Shown piece after piece: positions 43,921 to 52,494 of a stretch of 64,000 nt of DNA. Source of the DNA: Staphylococcus pettenkoferi (GTDB taxonomy: Bacteria > Bacillota > Bacilli > Staphylococcales > Staphylococcaceae). The notes below the pieces were generated by a model. That model had not been told where the DNA came from and made no database searches. It was given only the letters and a program-made list of their open reading frames with translations. Where the stretch lies: contig NZ_JANSKK010000005.1 in the NCBI RefSeq assembly GCF_026659735.1, positions 307,377 through 371,376 of the forward strand, in the 5' to 3' direction. Each line of letters opens with the position of its first letter. Position 1 is the stretch's first letter. The translations under genes and the position numbers were made by a program.

Positions 43921-44381
43921 GTGCGTAAGTGTACTTATCTATGCCTAACTGTCTTTTCAGATAAAATAATTGAAATATAATCTTTCTGCGAATTAACTCA
44001 ATTTACAGAGAAGTTTGGAGTTCATTTATTGATATTGATTATCAATTTCACAAATATATAGTAAGTAGTCAGTGAAAATGAAACAAAAATAGGTAGGTAT
44101 AATGCCTAACTGTTCAAAAACTATGCCTATCTGTTAAATCGGAATACTTAAGTGTCTGAAATGTTTCATTTTAAGTAAACAAAGAAGTCTGACATGAAAG
44201 ACGAAATGGAGAATTGATTACACTTAGGAACAGTTAAATATGAAACAATACCGTATTTTGAAACAACAAATTTGTTTAAAATTTGCCTAGATGTTCAGAT
44301 ACTATGCCTATCTGTAATGTAAGGATAAGATAATGAAACAATGTTCCATGATCAGAACGACGAAACCGGTGCCTAAGTGTC
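43921..44381 (+). repeat. degenerate TGCCTA(A/T)(C/G)TGTTC repeat array
   Basis: Plus-strand copies start at 43922, 43942, 44103, 44124, 44145, 44284, 44305 and 44370, and an inverted copy lies at 44220-44230. Spacing is 21 bp for 44103-44124-44145 and for 44284-44305. CTATGCCTATCTGT occurs exactly twice (44121 and 44302), each preceded by a TGCCTAnnTGTTCA copy, so a block of about 35 bp was duplicated 181 bp apart. Confidence 0.75.
44031..44062 (+). promoter_or_regulatory. Fur-like box overlapping a sigma-A-type promoter
   Basis: GATATTGATTATCAATTTC (44031-44049) matches the 19-bp Fur consensus GATAATGATTATCATTATC at 16 positions. It overlaps TTGATT (44035-44040), which is 16 bp from TATAGT (44057-44062). 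The promoter points right, into the repeat array and toward fmdA 540 bp away. Confidence 0.5.
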
Positions 44382-44602
44382 AGGTTGGCGCAAAAATCTT
44401 TAAACACGAACAACTACTTACGTATAAATGAAAAACAGTACCTAAAATATAAGATTCCCTTCCTACTCAAAAAGAGAAAATAATAAACTTTTACCGCAAA
44501 ATGTGTTACCGTTTACATAACTTCAATTTCAGTCAGAAAACTTTGACATTTTAATCTTCAATGTCGTGCAGAAACGAAAAAATGATAAATGGGGGAATTA
44601 TC

Positions 44603-45796
44603 ATGCCGAAGAAATTATTTCACGTAGATTTAAACAAAAAGATGGACCAACAAGATCATCCAGGACATAACCGATGGCATCCAGACATCCCAGCGGCATT
44701 CTCAGTAGATCCAGGGGAATCTTTCCGTATGGAATGTTTAGACTGGACAGATGGCCAAGTCGGTAACAACGATGATCCAAGTGATATCAAGTACGCGAAC
44801 CTCAACCGTGTACACGTACTCAGTGGTCCAGTTCATGTTAATGGCGTTGAGCCGGGAGACTTACTTGTGGTAGATATTTTAGACATTGGGGCTTTTCCAG
44901 AACATGAATGGGGCTTCAATGGTATTTTCGATAAAACGAATGGCGGCAGTTTCTTAGTTGATCATTATCCAGATGCGCAGAAATCAATTTGGGACTTTAA
45001 CGGTGTCTATGCGACAAGTCGTCACGTACCAGGCGTTGAATTTGCAGGGGTCATCCATCCTGGACTGATTGGTGTAGCGCCTTCTCAAGAAATGTTAGAT
45101 GAATGGAACCGTCGTGAGAAGAAACTCGTAGAACAAGATCCCGATCGCGAGCCACCATTCGCATACTTACCGGATACAGACCAAGTCGTTGCCGGAACGT
45201 TGAAAGGTAAAGACTTTGATAAAGTAGCTAAAGAAGGTGCTCGTACAGTACCTCCACGTGAAAACGGTGGTAACTGTGATATCAAGAACCTATCTCGTGG
45301 TTCACGCGTTTATTTCCCAGTTCATGTTGACGGTGCGAAACTGTCTATCGGTGACTTACACTTCTCACAAGGTGATGGTGAAATCACTTTCTGTGGTGGA
45401 ATTGAAATGCCAGGTTGGGTCGACTTACGCGTTAATGTAATTAAAGGCGGTATGGACAAATATCAAATCAAGAAGAATCCGGCATTCAAACCGAGTCCAT
45501 TGCTACCGAACTACAATGACTACATCGTCTTCGAAGGTATTTCAGTAGATGAATTTAGCGGTGAACAAACATACTTAAATGCGAATACAGCTTATCGTAA
45601 TGCATGTCTCAATGCGATTGAGTTCTTGAAGACACGTGGTTTCACTGGTGAACAAGCTTTCATGTTACTTGGTTCAGCTCCCGTTCAAGGCACAGTTGCA
45701 GGTATTGTTGACGTTCCAAACTCTTGTTGTACGATTGCCTTACCACGTGAAATCTTTAAAGGCGATATTATGCCGAAATTGGATCCTGAAGACTAA
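44603..45796 (+). CDS. fmdA: formamidase/acetamidase family hydrolase
   Basis: FmdA hydrolyses formamide or acetamide to ammonia and the acid. It has 397 residues. Family motifs include GPVHVNGVEPGDLLVVDILDI, FAGVIHPGLIGVAPS, PPRENGGNCDIKNLSRGS and VPNSCCTIALPREIF. I chose ATG 44603, which follows GGGGGA, over an open-frame start 42 bp upstream. Its stop overlaps the fmdB start (TAATG). The likely role is supplying nitrogen from short amides; the exact amide is not determined. Confidence 0.9.
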   Translation: MPKKLFHVDLNKKMDQQDHPGHNRWHPDIPAAFSVDPGESFRMECLDWTDGQVGNNDDPSDIKYANLNRVHVLSGPVHVNGVEPGDLLVVDILDIGAFPEHEWGFNGIFDKTNGGSFLVDHYPDAQKSIWDFNGVYATSRHVPGVEFAGVIHPGLIGVAPSQEMLDEWNRREKKLVEQDPDREPPFAYLPDTDQVVAGTLKGKDFDKVAKEGARTVPPRENGGNCDIKNLSRGSRVYFPVHVDGAKLSIGDLHFSQGDGEITFCGGIEMPGWVDLRVNVIKGGMDKYQIKKNPAFKPSPLLPNYNDYIVFEGISVDEFSGEQTYLNANTAYRNACLNAIEFLKTRGFTGEQAFMLLGSAPVQGTVAGIVDVPNSCCTIALPREIFKGDIMPKLDPED

Positions 45797-46062
45797 TGCC
45801 AAACTATACTTACAAATGTCCTGACTGTGCAGAGTTCACGATTAGACAGTCAATGAACGCCAATCACGACGAAGCAGAGTGTCCCAAGTGTGGACAACGC
45901 TCTACGCGTGTCTTTATCGCCCCACAAACAGGACGTATGGATTCGAAATTGAAGAAACGGATTGAATGCGGACAGGAACCACGTCTGGTAAAAGGCAAAG
46001 ATTTGCCGAAACAACAGAAGAAACCGAATAAGAATGCTCGTCCTTGGATGACAGGACATTAA
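45796..46062 (+). CDS. fmdB: FmdB-like zinc ribbon protein
   Basis: An 88-residue protein whose start overlaps the fmdA stop. A zinc ribbon with CPDC and CPKC (residues about 8-35) is followed by a basic tail (KQQKKPNKNARP). In the FmdB family this protein is thought to regulate or assist the amidase. Coupling to fmdA supports that. Confidence 0.85.
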   Translation: MPNYTYKCPDCAEFTIRQSMNANHDEAECPKCGQRSTRVFIAPQTGRMDSKLKKRIECGQEPRLVKGKDLPKQQKKPNKNARPWMTGH

Positions 46063-46073
46063 ACTCATCATTG

Positions 46074-46123
46074 GCCACTTCTTGAAGAGGTTGGATGTAC
46101 CAGCTTACAAGAAGTGGCTTTTT
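46074..46123 (+). terminator. terminator of fmdAB
   Basis: GCCACTTCTTG pairs perfectly with CAAGAAGTGGC and is followed by TTTTTAG. Confidence 0.9.
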
Positions 46124-46130
46124 AGTGCCA

Positions 46131-46172
46131 TAAAAAAACACTACGGTGGGAGGCGTTTCCGTCACCGTAGTG
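46131..46172 (-). terminator. terminator of the PPOX gene
   Basis: CACTACGGTG pairs with CACCGTAGTG; on the minus strand seven T follow. It is separate from and back to back with the fmdAB terminator. Confidence 0.88.
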
Positions 46173-46201
46173 CGTTGTTGATGAGTTGTAATCTACTTGA
46201 A

Positions 46202-46627
46202 TTAGTCCATTTCAATTGTACGTGGTGAATCTACGTTGTCATCATTCATCACTTTGACTTGTTTAGGTGTCGCCTTGATAACACATAAATCTGGGTCGTC
46301 TTTAGAATCGAAGTAGGATTTATCTTGTTTTTGCCATAACCAGTCAATCGTTTCTTGGTCTTTCAAGATTTCAACTTCAGCATCAATTTCTAAGAAACTG
46401 CGATTATTTGTATCGTCGAAACCGAGTAAGATATGCGCACGTGGATTATCTTTGAATTCTTGAATTTTTTCAGATTCGATGCTCGTTTTAGTATAAAGTG
46501 TGAAATCATCGTTATAGAAAATCATATATCTACTGTTTGGCACGTTGTTATGAGCAGTAGATAGCACACCTACTTTAGATTGTTCAAGGATCTTCTCAAT
46601 TTCTGTCTTAACTTGTTCTTTACTCAT
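46202..46627 (-). CDS. pyridoxamine 5'-phosphate oxidase-like (general stress protein 26 type)
   Basis: A split-barrel flavin-binding protein of 141 residues. LEQSKVGVLSTAHNNVPNSRYMIFY is the usual entry strand pair, and the fold continues to about residue 115. Relatives include general stress protein 26 and F420- or FMN-binding proteins; the substrate is unknown. GAGGTG precedes the ATG. A sigma-B-like promoter lies just upstream, which fits a stress role. Confidence 0.85.
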   Translation of the reverse strand: MSKEQVKTEIEKILEQSKVGVLSTAHNNVPNSRYMIFYNDDFTLYTKTSIESEKIQEFKDNPRAHILLGFDDTNNRSFLEIDAEVEILKDQETIDWLWQKQDKSYFDSKDDPDLCVIKATPKQVKVMNDDNVDSPRTIEMD

Positions 46628-46650
46628 AGCATTATCACCTCACTAATTAT

Positions 46651-46676
46651 TTACCCGGTAGCCGTTTGGACTACAC
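46651..46676 (-). promoter_or_regulatory. putative sigma-B promoter of the PPOX gene
   Basis: On the minus strand GTGTAG, a 14-bp spacer and GGGTAA resemble the sigma-B consensus GTTTAA-N12-15-GGGTAT. The -10 lies about 24 bp before the start codon. Confidence 0.45.
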
Positions 46677-46752
46677 TTGAATGTCCGATAGTTGTAATAA
46701 TTCGTATTCAAAACGGGAATATGTAAAGATAAAGACGTAGTAAGGAGATGAC

Positions 46753-47124
46753 ATGATGAAAGAGCGCGGTCGTATTGAGTTACTGTGGCGGACAGAGAAG
46801 TACCGTGTGTTATGGTACAGCCACCGTACCTATGATGAAATTAGAGAGCGTTTGAAAGGAGATCCATCGTATAAAGAAATCGAGCAGCTCATCATTCAAG
46901 CGTTGAAATATGAGCCCAAGAAGAACAATATTATTAATTCTGCAGATCATATGTGGGGTTATTTTAAAAATGAAGCGACTTCAGAAGAGAAAAAGCATTA
47001 CAAGCAGTTGAAGCTGGGGTTTAAAAACGGTAAGCGTCCTGCAGCAGATTTGCGCCTTTATTTGAGAGAACTGGCGCAACGTTACGAATCAGACTATTTA
47101 TTAGAAAGCCGCATATTGCAGTAA
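46753..47124 (+). CDS. DUF1722 domain protein
   Basis: A 123-residue protein matching the DUF1722 (YbgA C-terminal) fold: LLWRTEKYRVLWYSHRTYDEI at the start and SADHMWGYFKNEATSEEKKHY in the middle, then LRLYLRELAQRY. Function unknown; the family often lies beside photolyase or DUF523 genes, but neither is here. AAGGAG lies before two adjacent ATGs (46753 and 46756), and either could be used. Confidence 0.78.
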   Translation: MMKERGRIELLWRTEKYRVLWYSHRTYDEIRERLKGDPSYKEIEQLIIQALKYEPKKNNIINSADHMWGYFKNEATSEEKKHYKQLKLGFKNGKRPAADLRLYLRELAQRYESDYLLESRILQ

Positions 47125-47149
47125 AATGCGTGGATGATGGAGGAAAACA

Positions 47150-48199
47150 ATGTTTCTAGCATGGAATGAAATTAAGAGAAATAAGCTCAAATTTAGTTTA
47201 ATTATTTGTATCTTGATACTCATCAGTTATTTATTATTTTTACTATCAGGGTTAGCAAAAGGGCTAATTAATATGAATACAGAAGGCATTAAGAAATGGA
47301 ATGCAGACGCGATTGTCATGAACAAAGATGCTAATCAAACGGTAGCGCAATCTATCGTTGACAAGGATAAAGTGGACGGCAAGTATAAGAAACAGGCGAC
47401 GCTCAAGCAGACAGGCGTCATCGCTTCAAACGGTAACGATGAAGAGAATGCGCTCATGTTCGGCACAGAACAACCTTCGTTCCTCGTACCGAAAATTGTC
47501 AAAGGTCACAAAGCGCATAATGATAAAGAAGTGATGATTGACCAATCCCTAGCAAATAAAGGATTTAAGGTTGGAGATCAACTTAGTTTGTCACAATCTG
47601 ACGTGAAATTGAAAGTCGTCGGAGTGACAGAAAGTGCGAAATACAACGCTTCACCTGTCATTTTCGCAAATAATCAAACGGTAGCAAAAGTCAATCCACA
47701 GCTACAAGGCGACAAAGTGAACGCTGTCGTGGTGAAAGATGCGAACTGGAAAGACAAATCGCTCGATAGCAAGCTTGAAGCGGTGAGTATGGATAACTTT
47801 ATAGAACAACTTCCTGGTTATAAACCACAGAATCTGACTTTAAACTTTATGATCACGTTCTTATTTGTGATATCTGCGACAGTTATCGGCGTCTTCCTAT
47901 ACGTAATGACGTTACAGAAAAAGCAACTCTTCGGCGTCTTAAAGGCACAAGGCTTTACGAACGGCTATCTCAGCAAAGTGGTCCTATCACAAACCTTTAT
48001 TCTCGCGTTGATAGGGACAGTGATTGGCTTTGGATTGACGCTATTGACGAGCGCATTCTTGCCAGACGCGGTGCCGATTAAACTGGATCTACTTACGTTG
48101 CTGCTCTTTGGCGTAGCACTCATCGTGATTTCGCTGTTAGGCAGTGTGTTCTCAATACTCAGTATCCGCAAGATTGATCCGTTGAAAGCGATAGGTTAG
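47150..48199 (+). CDS. ABC transporter permease, FtsX/HrtB-like
   Basis: A 349-residue permease of the MacB/FtsX type. It has one N-terminal helix (about residues 15-38), a long extracellular domain of about 195 residues with a MacB-type core, then three C-terminal helices (about 230-255, 280-305 and 315-340). The organisation matches the staphylococcal heme exporter permease HrtB, but sequence likeness to HrtB is only partial. GGAGG precedes the ATG. It is paired with the ATPase at 48212. Confidence 0.82.
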   Translation: MFLAWNEIKRNKLKFSLIICILILISYLLFLLSGLAKGLINMNTEGIKKWNADAIVMNKDANQTVAQSIVDKDKVDGKYKKQATLKQTGVIASNGNDEENALMFGTEQPSFLVPKIVKGHKAHNDKEVMIDQSLANKGFKVGDQLSLSQSDVKLKVVGVTESAKYNASPVIFANNQTVAKVNPQLQGDKVNAVVVKDANWKDKSLDSKLEAVSMDNFIEQLPGYKPQNLTLNFMITFLFVISATVIGVFLYVMTLQKKQLFGVLKAQGFTNGYLSKVVLSQTFILALIGTVIGFGLTLLTSAFLPDAVPIKLDLLTLLLFGVALIVISLLGSVFSILSIRKIDPLKAIG

Positions 48200-48211
48200 G
48201 AGGCAGTGACA

Positions 48212-48877
48212 GTGATTGAATTTGATCAAGTGACGAAAGACTTTCGAGATGGAGACCAGACGATTGAGGCTGTGAAACCTACCACTTTGAAGCTCGGTAA
48301 AGGTGAGATTGTTGCTATCGTAGGCCCTTCAGGTTCAGGTAAAAGTACATTATTGACCATGGCAGGTGCACTCCAAACACCATCATCAGGTCGAATTGTT
48401 ATTAATGACCAAGATATAACTCAATTATCTCAAAAGCAGTTATCAAATATTCGAATGAATGAAATAGGTTTTATCTTACAAACCTCAAACTTGGTTCCTT
48501 TTCTCACAGTGAAACAACAATTTGAATTATTGAGAAAGGAAAAGAAAGATGTCATGTCAGACGAAACGTTACAGGATATGTTAAAGCGCCTAGGTTTAAG
48601 CCAAGTCGTGAATAAGCTTCCAGATCAAGTTTCTGGAGGTCAGAAACAGCGTGTAGCCATCCTTAAAGCGTTGTATACCAACCCATCGCTGATCTTAGCG
48701 GATGAGCCGACCGCCTCGTTAGATACTGAAAATGCGATGGAAGTCATGCGTGTTCTTCGAGATATGAGTAAAGAACAGGAAAAAACGTGCATTATAGTAA
48801 CGCATGATGAACGTTTGACTGATTATTGTGACCAAGTCTTCCAATTAGTGGACGGGCGTTTGACGAAACAGAAATAA
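48212..48877 (+). CDS. ABC transporter ATP-binding protein, HrtA-like
   Basis: A 221-residue ATPase. Walker A is GPSGSGKST, the Q-loop lies in GFILQTSNLVP, the signature is VSGGQKQR and Walker B is LILADEPTASLD, with H-loop VTHDE. I chose GTG 48212, eight bases after AGGAGG; the GTG at 48206 is only 2 bases from it. It forms an exporter with the permease, probably MacB-like; the substrate (heme, peptide or drug) is unknown. Confidence 0.88.
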   Translation: MIEFDQVTKDFRDGDQTIEAVKPTTLKLGKGEIVAIVGPSGSGKSTLLTMAGALQTPSSGRIVINDQDITQLSQKQLSNIRMNEIGFILQTSNLVPFLTVKQQFELLRKEKKDVMSDETLQDMLKRLGLSQVVNKLPDQVSGGQKQRVAILKALYTNPSLILADEPTASLDTENAMEVMRVLRDMSKEQEKTCIIVTHDERLTDYCDQVFQLVDGRLTKQK

Positions 48878-48883
48878 TTTAAG

Positions 48884-48946
48884 AAACGTTTGTATCTTAC
48901 GGTGTGTGAAGGTAGTAGGTATATCGTAAGAATGCAAACGTTTTTG
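48884..48946 (+). terminator. terminator of the ABC transporter operon
   Basis: AACGTTTG...ATCTTACG pairs with CGTAAGA...CAAACGTT, a long stem with small bulges, followed by TTTTTG. Confidence 0.85.
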
Positions 48947-49099
48947 TATATCGTTAACTATAATAGACACAATAATGGTTATTTTCTTTAAAATTATATA
49001 TTACATTTATGTAATGTAAATGATATTTGAATTTAATGGCTTTTTACTATAAGGCGTGAAACAATAGGAAAAGCAATTAAATTGAGGAGTGTTACATAA

Positions 49100-50476
49100 A
49101 TGAAACGGAAGCAATCATCGCGCCAACGCTATGCGATTCGCAAGCTCACTGTCGGCGTAGGATCACTGATAGTGGGAACTTGTTTATGGATACATATGGG
49201 CGATCATAGTGTCGCTGAAGCAGCAGAAAGTGATAATGCTGAACAAGTTCAACAAACTAACTCTGAACAGGGCGGGGGAGTAGAAGCAGCGACTCAATCA
49301 ACTAACGCTGAGGAAATTCAAAATAATGGAGCGGCTGATACAACTACTCACCAGCAAGAAGAAGCGGATACTGTAGCTCAAGCACAGCCACAACAGTTGA
49401 ATGAAGCTGGTGATGGAAAAGACAAACAAGATCTTTCAAATAAGCAAGCGTCAGCTGAGCAAAATGCAGCCGTTGAAACAGATTACGTGCCTTCAGAAAA
49501 TGAAAGTTCTACATCACAACAAGAGCCATCTGTTGATGAACAACAAGAAGTAGAAGACAGCGCGCAGTCTAACCAAGATAGCTCAGGAGTAGTTTCAACA
49601 GAAGAAGAGCAATCGAATAGCAATGTTGGAGGTTCTAATCAGGTAGAAACCCAAGCCACGCAACAACCTCAACGCCAAGTCACAGATAACGAGACGAAAG
49701 CTCAAGACAGTACACCTGAAACAGCATTCTTTGCGATGCCAAGTTACGGTTCAGCAGAATGGTTAAATGCGTATAACGTCTCATACGGCTTTGGTAGTTA
49801 CCCTCTACCGAATAACAATGGTATGCATTACGGCGTTGATTTGCCAATGCCTCAAGGTACACCAGTTCGTGCGATTACTGGAGGAACAGTTCAATACGCA
49901 GGCTGGGATCAAATGGGCGGCGGTAATACGATTACTGTCCAAGAACCAGACGGACAACATTCACAATTCTATATGCATCTTAGTGGCTTTAATGTAGCAG
50001 CTGGCCAAACGATTCAGACAGGTCAAATTATCGGTTATTCCGGTAATACAGGTGCGTCTACAGGCCCGCATTTACACTTTCAACGTATGAATGGCTATCC
50101 AAGTAACGAAACAGCTGAGAATCCATTACCATTCTTACAATCATTAGGCTACGGTAACGGCGGTCAGAGTGGCAGTAGCTCTAGTGCTTCACATCCTGGT
50201 TTCCAAGAAAATCAATACGGCACATTATACAAAGAAGAACATGCGTCATTTACTCCAAATACTTCTATTATTACGCGTAAAACAGGTCCATTTATTAATA
50301 TGCAACGCGGTGGAACATTAGAAGCAGGTCAAACGATTCATTACGATGAGGTTATGAAACAAGATGGTTATGTATGGCTAGGCTATGATTCTAATGGCGG
50401 TCGTCGCTACTTACCAATTCGTACATGGAATCGCAATACTGATCAAATGGGAAGTATGTGGGGAACAATTTCTTAA
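49100..50476 (+). CDS. lysostaphin-like glycylglycine endopeptidase (M23 + SH3b), YSIRK-exported
   Basis: A 458-residue secreted cell-wall hydrolase. Residues 1-41 form a YSIRK-type signal (YAIRKLTVGVGS). Residues about 42-210 are a Gln/Glu/Ser-rich low-complexity pro-region. The M23 peptidase domain has Zn and catalytic residues His243, Asp247, His293, His324 and His326 (HYGVD, YMHLS, HLHF). After a Gly/Ser linker, an SH3b wall-binding domain spans 373-458. Both domains closely resemble lysostaphin and ALE-1, including TIHYDEVMKQDG. No LPxTG anchor is present, so it should be released. It likely cuts pentaglycine bridges. No FemABX-like immunity gene lies nearby. Confidence 0.9.
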   Translation: MKRKQSSRQRYAIRKLTVGVGSLIVGTCLWIHMGDHSVAEAAESDNAEQVQQTNSEQGGGVEAATQSTNAEEIQNNGAADTTTHQQEEADTVAQAQPQQLNEAGDGKDKQDLSNKQASAEQNAAVETDYVPSENESSTSQQEPSVDEQQEVEDSAQSNQDSSGVVSTEEEQSNSNVGGSNQVETQATQQPQRQVTDNETKAQDSTPETAFFAMPSYGSAEWLNAYNVSYGFGSYPLPNNNGMHYGVDLPMPQGTPVRAITGGTVQYAGWDQMGGGNTITVQEPDGQHSQFYMHLSGFNVAAGQTIQTGQIIGYSGNTGASTGPHLHFQRMNGYPSNETAENPLPFLQSLGYGNGGQSGSSSSASHPGFQENQYGTLYKEEHASFTPNTSIITRKTGPFINMQRGGTLEAGQTIHYDEVMKQDGYVWLGYDSNGGRRYLPIRTWNRNTDQMGSMWGTIS

Positions 50477-50574
50477 ATTTAAAGACAGCCGGGCGTCTTA
50501 TATTTGGGAAAAGTGCTGTGGCCATTGTGCCAAATTTAATATATGTATGAGTTTTAGGACGAATAAGTCAAAAT

Positions 50575-50618
50575 AGAGGCTCAATCATAACGAGAGGAAG
50601 TTATGATTGAGCCTCTTA
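50575..50618. terminator. bidirectional terminator between the lysostaphin-like gene and lipoprotein genes
   Basis: AGAGGCTCAATCATAA and TTATGATTGAGCCTCT form a perfect 16-bp stem with a 10-base loop. The T-tail is modest on both strands (TATTTTG on the minus strand). Confidence 0.8.
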
Positions 50619-50638
50619 GTTAATTCATAAGATTTATT

Positions 50639-51400
50639 TTATTTATCGTAAATATCTTCGAATTTTACTGTTTGAACATCTTTATCTTTAGGATCTAAAT
50701 CTTTAATTTCTTTTACTTTTTTAGGTAGTGTAATACTATAATTGATGACTTCACGTAGGTCGTCTTCTCCTTCAAAATCTTCCTCGTCATTATCATAAGA
50801 ATCTTCTTCATCTTTACCTTCAGCTTTATACACGGCCTTTTTAATATCATCTGTACTTAAATTAAACGAACCATAAGTAATTGTTTTCTTACTTGGATCT
50901 TGTGAAGGTTGAGCCCCGGTAGAAGTATATAAGAGTAGTGCGTTTTTATTATTCATCATAGATTCTATTCCATCTTTTTTTAACTCTTTTTTAGAAATCT
51001 TTTTCGAAAAGAGTCCTGTCATTACTGGTGTACCATCTGGCCCAATATACTCTCCATACGATTTAACTTTATGCCATTTGCTCACATCTTTATCTTTAGG
51101 TTTTTCAACATTGAATTTCTTTTTGATATCTTTAGCTTTAGTCCGTGAAACTTTAGAGATCTCTACAGGATGCTTAAATCCGATAGGCTTAATTTTGCCA
51201 CCTTTAGTAAAAAAGCCTCCTTGTGTTTCACCGCCACTGTCACTAGAAGAAGTATAAATAAAGTGTAACTCAGGATCCTCAATAATATCCTTAATTGTCA
51301 CTTCTTCTTTGTTTCGAATACTCTTCCCACACCCACTTAGCATGCTTACAAGTAATGTGAAAGCGATAATAATCGATAAATTTCTAGTCAGTTTTTTCAT
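50639..51400 (-). CDS. lipoprotein of unknown function
   Basis: A 253-residue protein with a type II signal peptide; the lipobox is LSGC with Cys24. The mature part is Lys/Asp/Glu-rich and contains an acidic stretch (KDEEDSYDNDEEDFEGEDD, about residues 200-218). It starts 17 bp after the lipoprotein at 51418 with AAGGGG upstream and is in the same operon. The family is not recognised beyond being typical of staphylococcal lipoproteins. Confidence 0.78.
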   Translation of the reverse strand: MKKLTRNLSIIIAFTLLVSMLSGCGKSIRNKEEVTIKDIIEDPELHFIYTSSSDSGGETQGGFFTKGGKIKPIGFKHPVEISKVSRTKAKDIKKKFNVEKPKDKDVSKWHKVKSYGEYIGPDGTPVMTGLFSKKISKKELKKDGIESMMNNKNALLLYTSTGAQPSQDPSKKTITYGSFNLSTDDIKKAVYKAEGKDEEDSYDNDEEDFEGEDDLREVINYSITLPKKVKEIKDLDPKDKDVQTVKFEDIYDK

Positions 51401-51417
51401 ATGTAGAATCCCCTTTA

Positions 51418-52389
51418 TTAAATATTATCTAAGTCACGCTCTTCTTTGTCTTTTTTCTCTTTGGCTTCTCTAGAGCCATCATCGCTTTTTCGATAGTCAA
51501 GGACGGTCGTGTTTTTGTCCTTGTGATCTTTATTTACGACTATTTTTGTATTTTTCGGTACTTCAGTGATAAGTACTCTAGGTATTGCTTGTTGTTTGTC
51601 CACACTGTCGTTGAGTTCAGTCCCCTCAGCTAAACCTGCATACATCTTACCTTTGTATTCAAAAGGTTCGATGGCCATGTTATATGATGGGTTATACTCT
51701 TTTTGAGCATCTTTTTTATATAGTTCTAAATCTTTATCTGTAGTATGATCTTCCATCCATTTTTCAGGCTCATCAAGATCGAATCTATCTTTCTTTTTAA
51801 GATCGTGTTTTGAGAATAGATATGATACCCCATCAAACTTACCGTCTTTAACGTAATTGAAGCGATAAAAAGGCGACAAATCAGCATGATAGTTAACTTT
51901 ACCCTTATCTTCATTAAGTAGTCGGTCATTCATCTGACGTTTTTCAACTTTTTCTATTTTCGATTTCTGTGTATCTGTATCGTATTTAGTGAAGTTTTTA
52001 AAAGTATAAGAATCATCTTTATTGAAATCGACGTTATATTCGAGACCTTTGTTATCTTTAACATAGTACATAGACTGTAATTCATTATTTTCTTCTTCGA
52101 TATTATCGAAATCTACTGAGTCATTAACGTGATAAGACTTTGCTTTGATATCATAAAGCATATGACCTTTACCATCTTTAAATAAATCTTCGAATGTGAC
52201 TTTTTTCATCTTTTTATCTTCGGATTTTGACTTATCTTCTGATGACTTTTTATTGTCAGAGGATGAAGTAGATTTACTGCTAGATGTTTGTTTCTTATCC
52301 TTTGATTGATTCTCGTCGTCATCATGACCCTGACATCCTGAGAGAAGCAGGGCAGTAATACTTAGTGCTGAAATTATTCTCTTTTTCAT
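51418..52389 (-). CDS. lipoprotein of unknown function
   Basis: A 323-residue protein with a lipobox LLSGC (Cys19), then a Lys/Ser/Asp-rich linker of about 45 residues and a hydrophilic domain. Its start KKVTFEDLFKDGKGHMLYDI is weakly like TIKDIIEDPELHFIYTS in the next gene, so the two may be distant paralogues. AAAGGAG precedes the ATG. Anchored on the outer face of the membrane; function unknown. Confidence 0.78.
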   Translation of the reverse strand: MKKRIISALSITALLLSGCQGHDDDENQSKDKKQTSSSKSTSSSDNKKSSEDKSKSEDKKMKKVTFEDLFKDGKGHMLYDIKAKSYHVNDSVDFDNIEEENNELQSMYYVKDNKGLEYNVDFNKDDSYTFKNFTKYDTDTQKSKIEKVEKRQMNDRLLNEDKGKVNYHADLSPFYRFNYVKDGKFDGVSYLFSKHDLKKKDRFDLDEPEKWMEDHTTDKDLELYKKDAQKEYNPSYNMAIEPFEYKGKMYAGLAEGTELNDSVDKQQAIPRVLITEVPKNTKIVVNKDHKDKNTTVLDYRKSDDGSREAKEKKDKEERDLDNI

Positions 52390-52444
52390 GTTTGTTCTAA
52401 CTCCTTTTTTGTAATTTCGAGGTATCTAAGATAGTTACAATAGA

Positions 52445-52486
52445 AGAAGGACGACACTCAATCTAATATTCAGTGTTCATCCTTCT
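52445..52486 (-). terminator. hairpin after the HTH gene
   Basis: AGAAGGA and TCCTTCT, with an inner ACACT/AGTGT helix, form a stem 9 bp after the stop at 52495. The following T-run is weak. Confidence 0.5.
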
Positions 52487-52494
52487 AACAATTA

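Larger units (their letters stand above)
43813..44602. other. 790-bp gene-free region with repeat array and Fur-like promoter
   Basis: An AT-rich spacer between the divergent small membrane protein and fmdA. It holds at least eight degenerate TGCCTA-type repeats, a Fur-like box over a good promoter, a 10-bp inverted repeat (44075-44084 and 44163-44172) enclosing three repeats, recurring ATGAAACAA words, and the palindrome GTTCCATGATCAGAAC (44343-44358). I see no open frame with a ribosome binding site. Confidence 0.7.
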
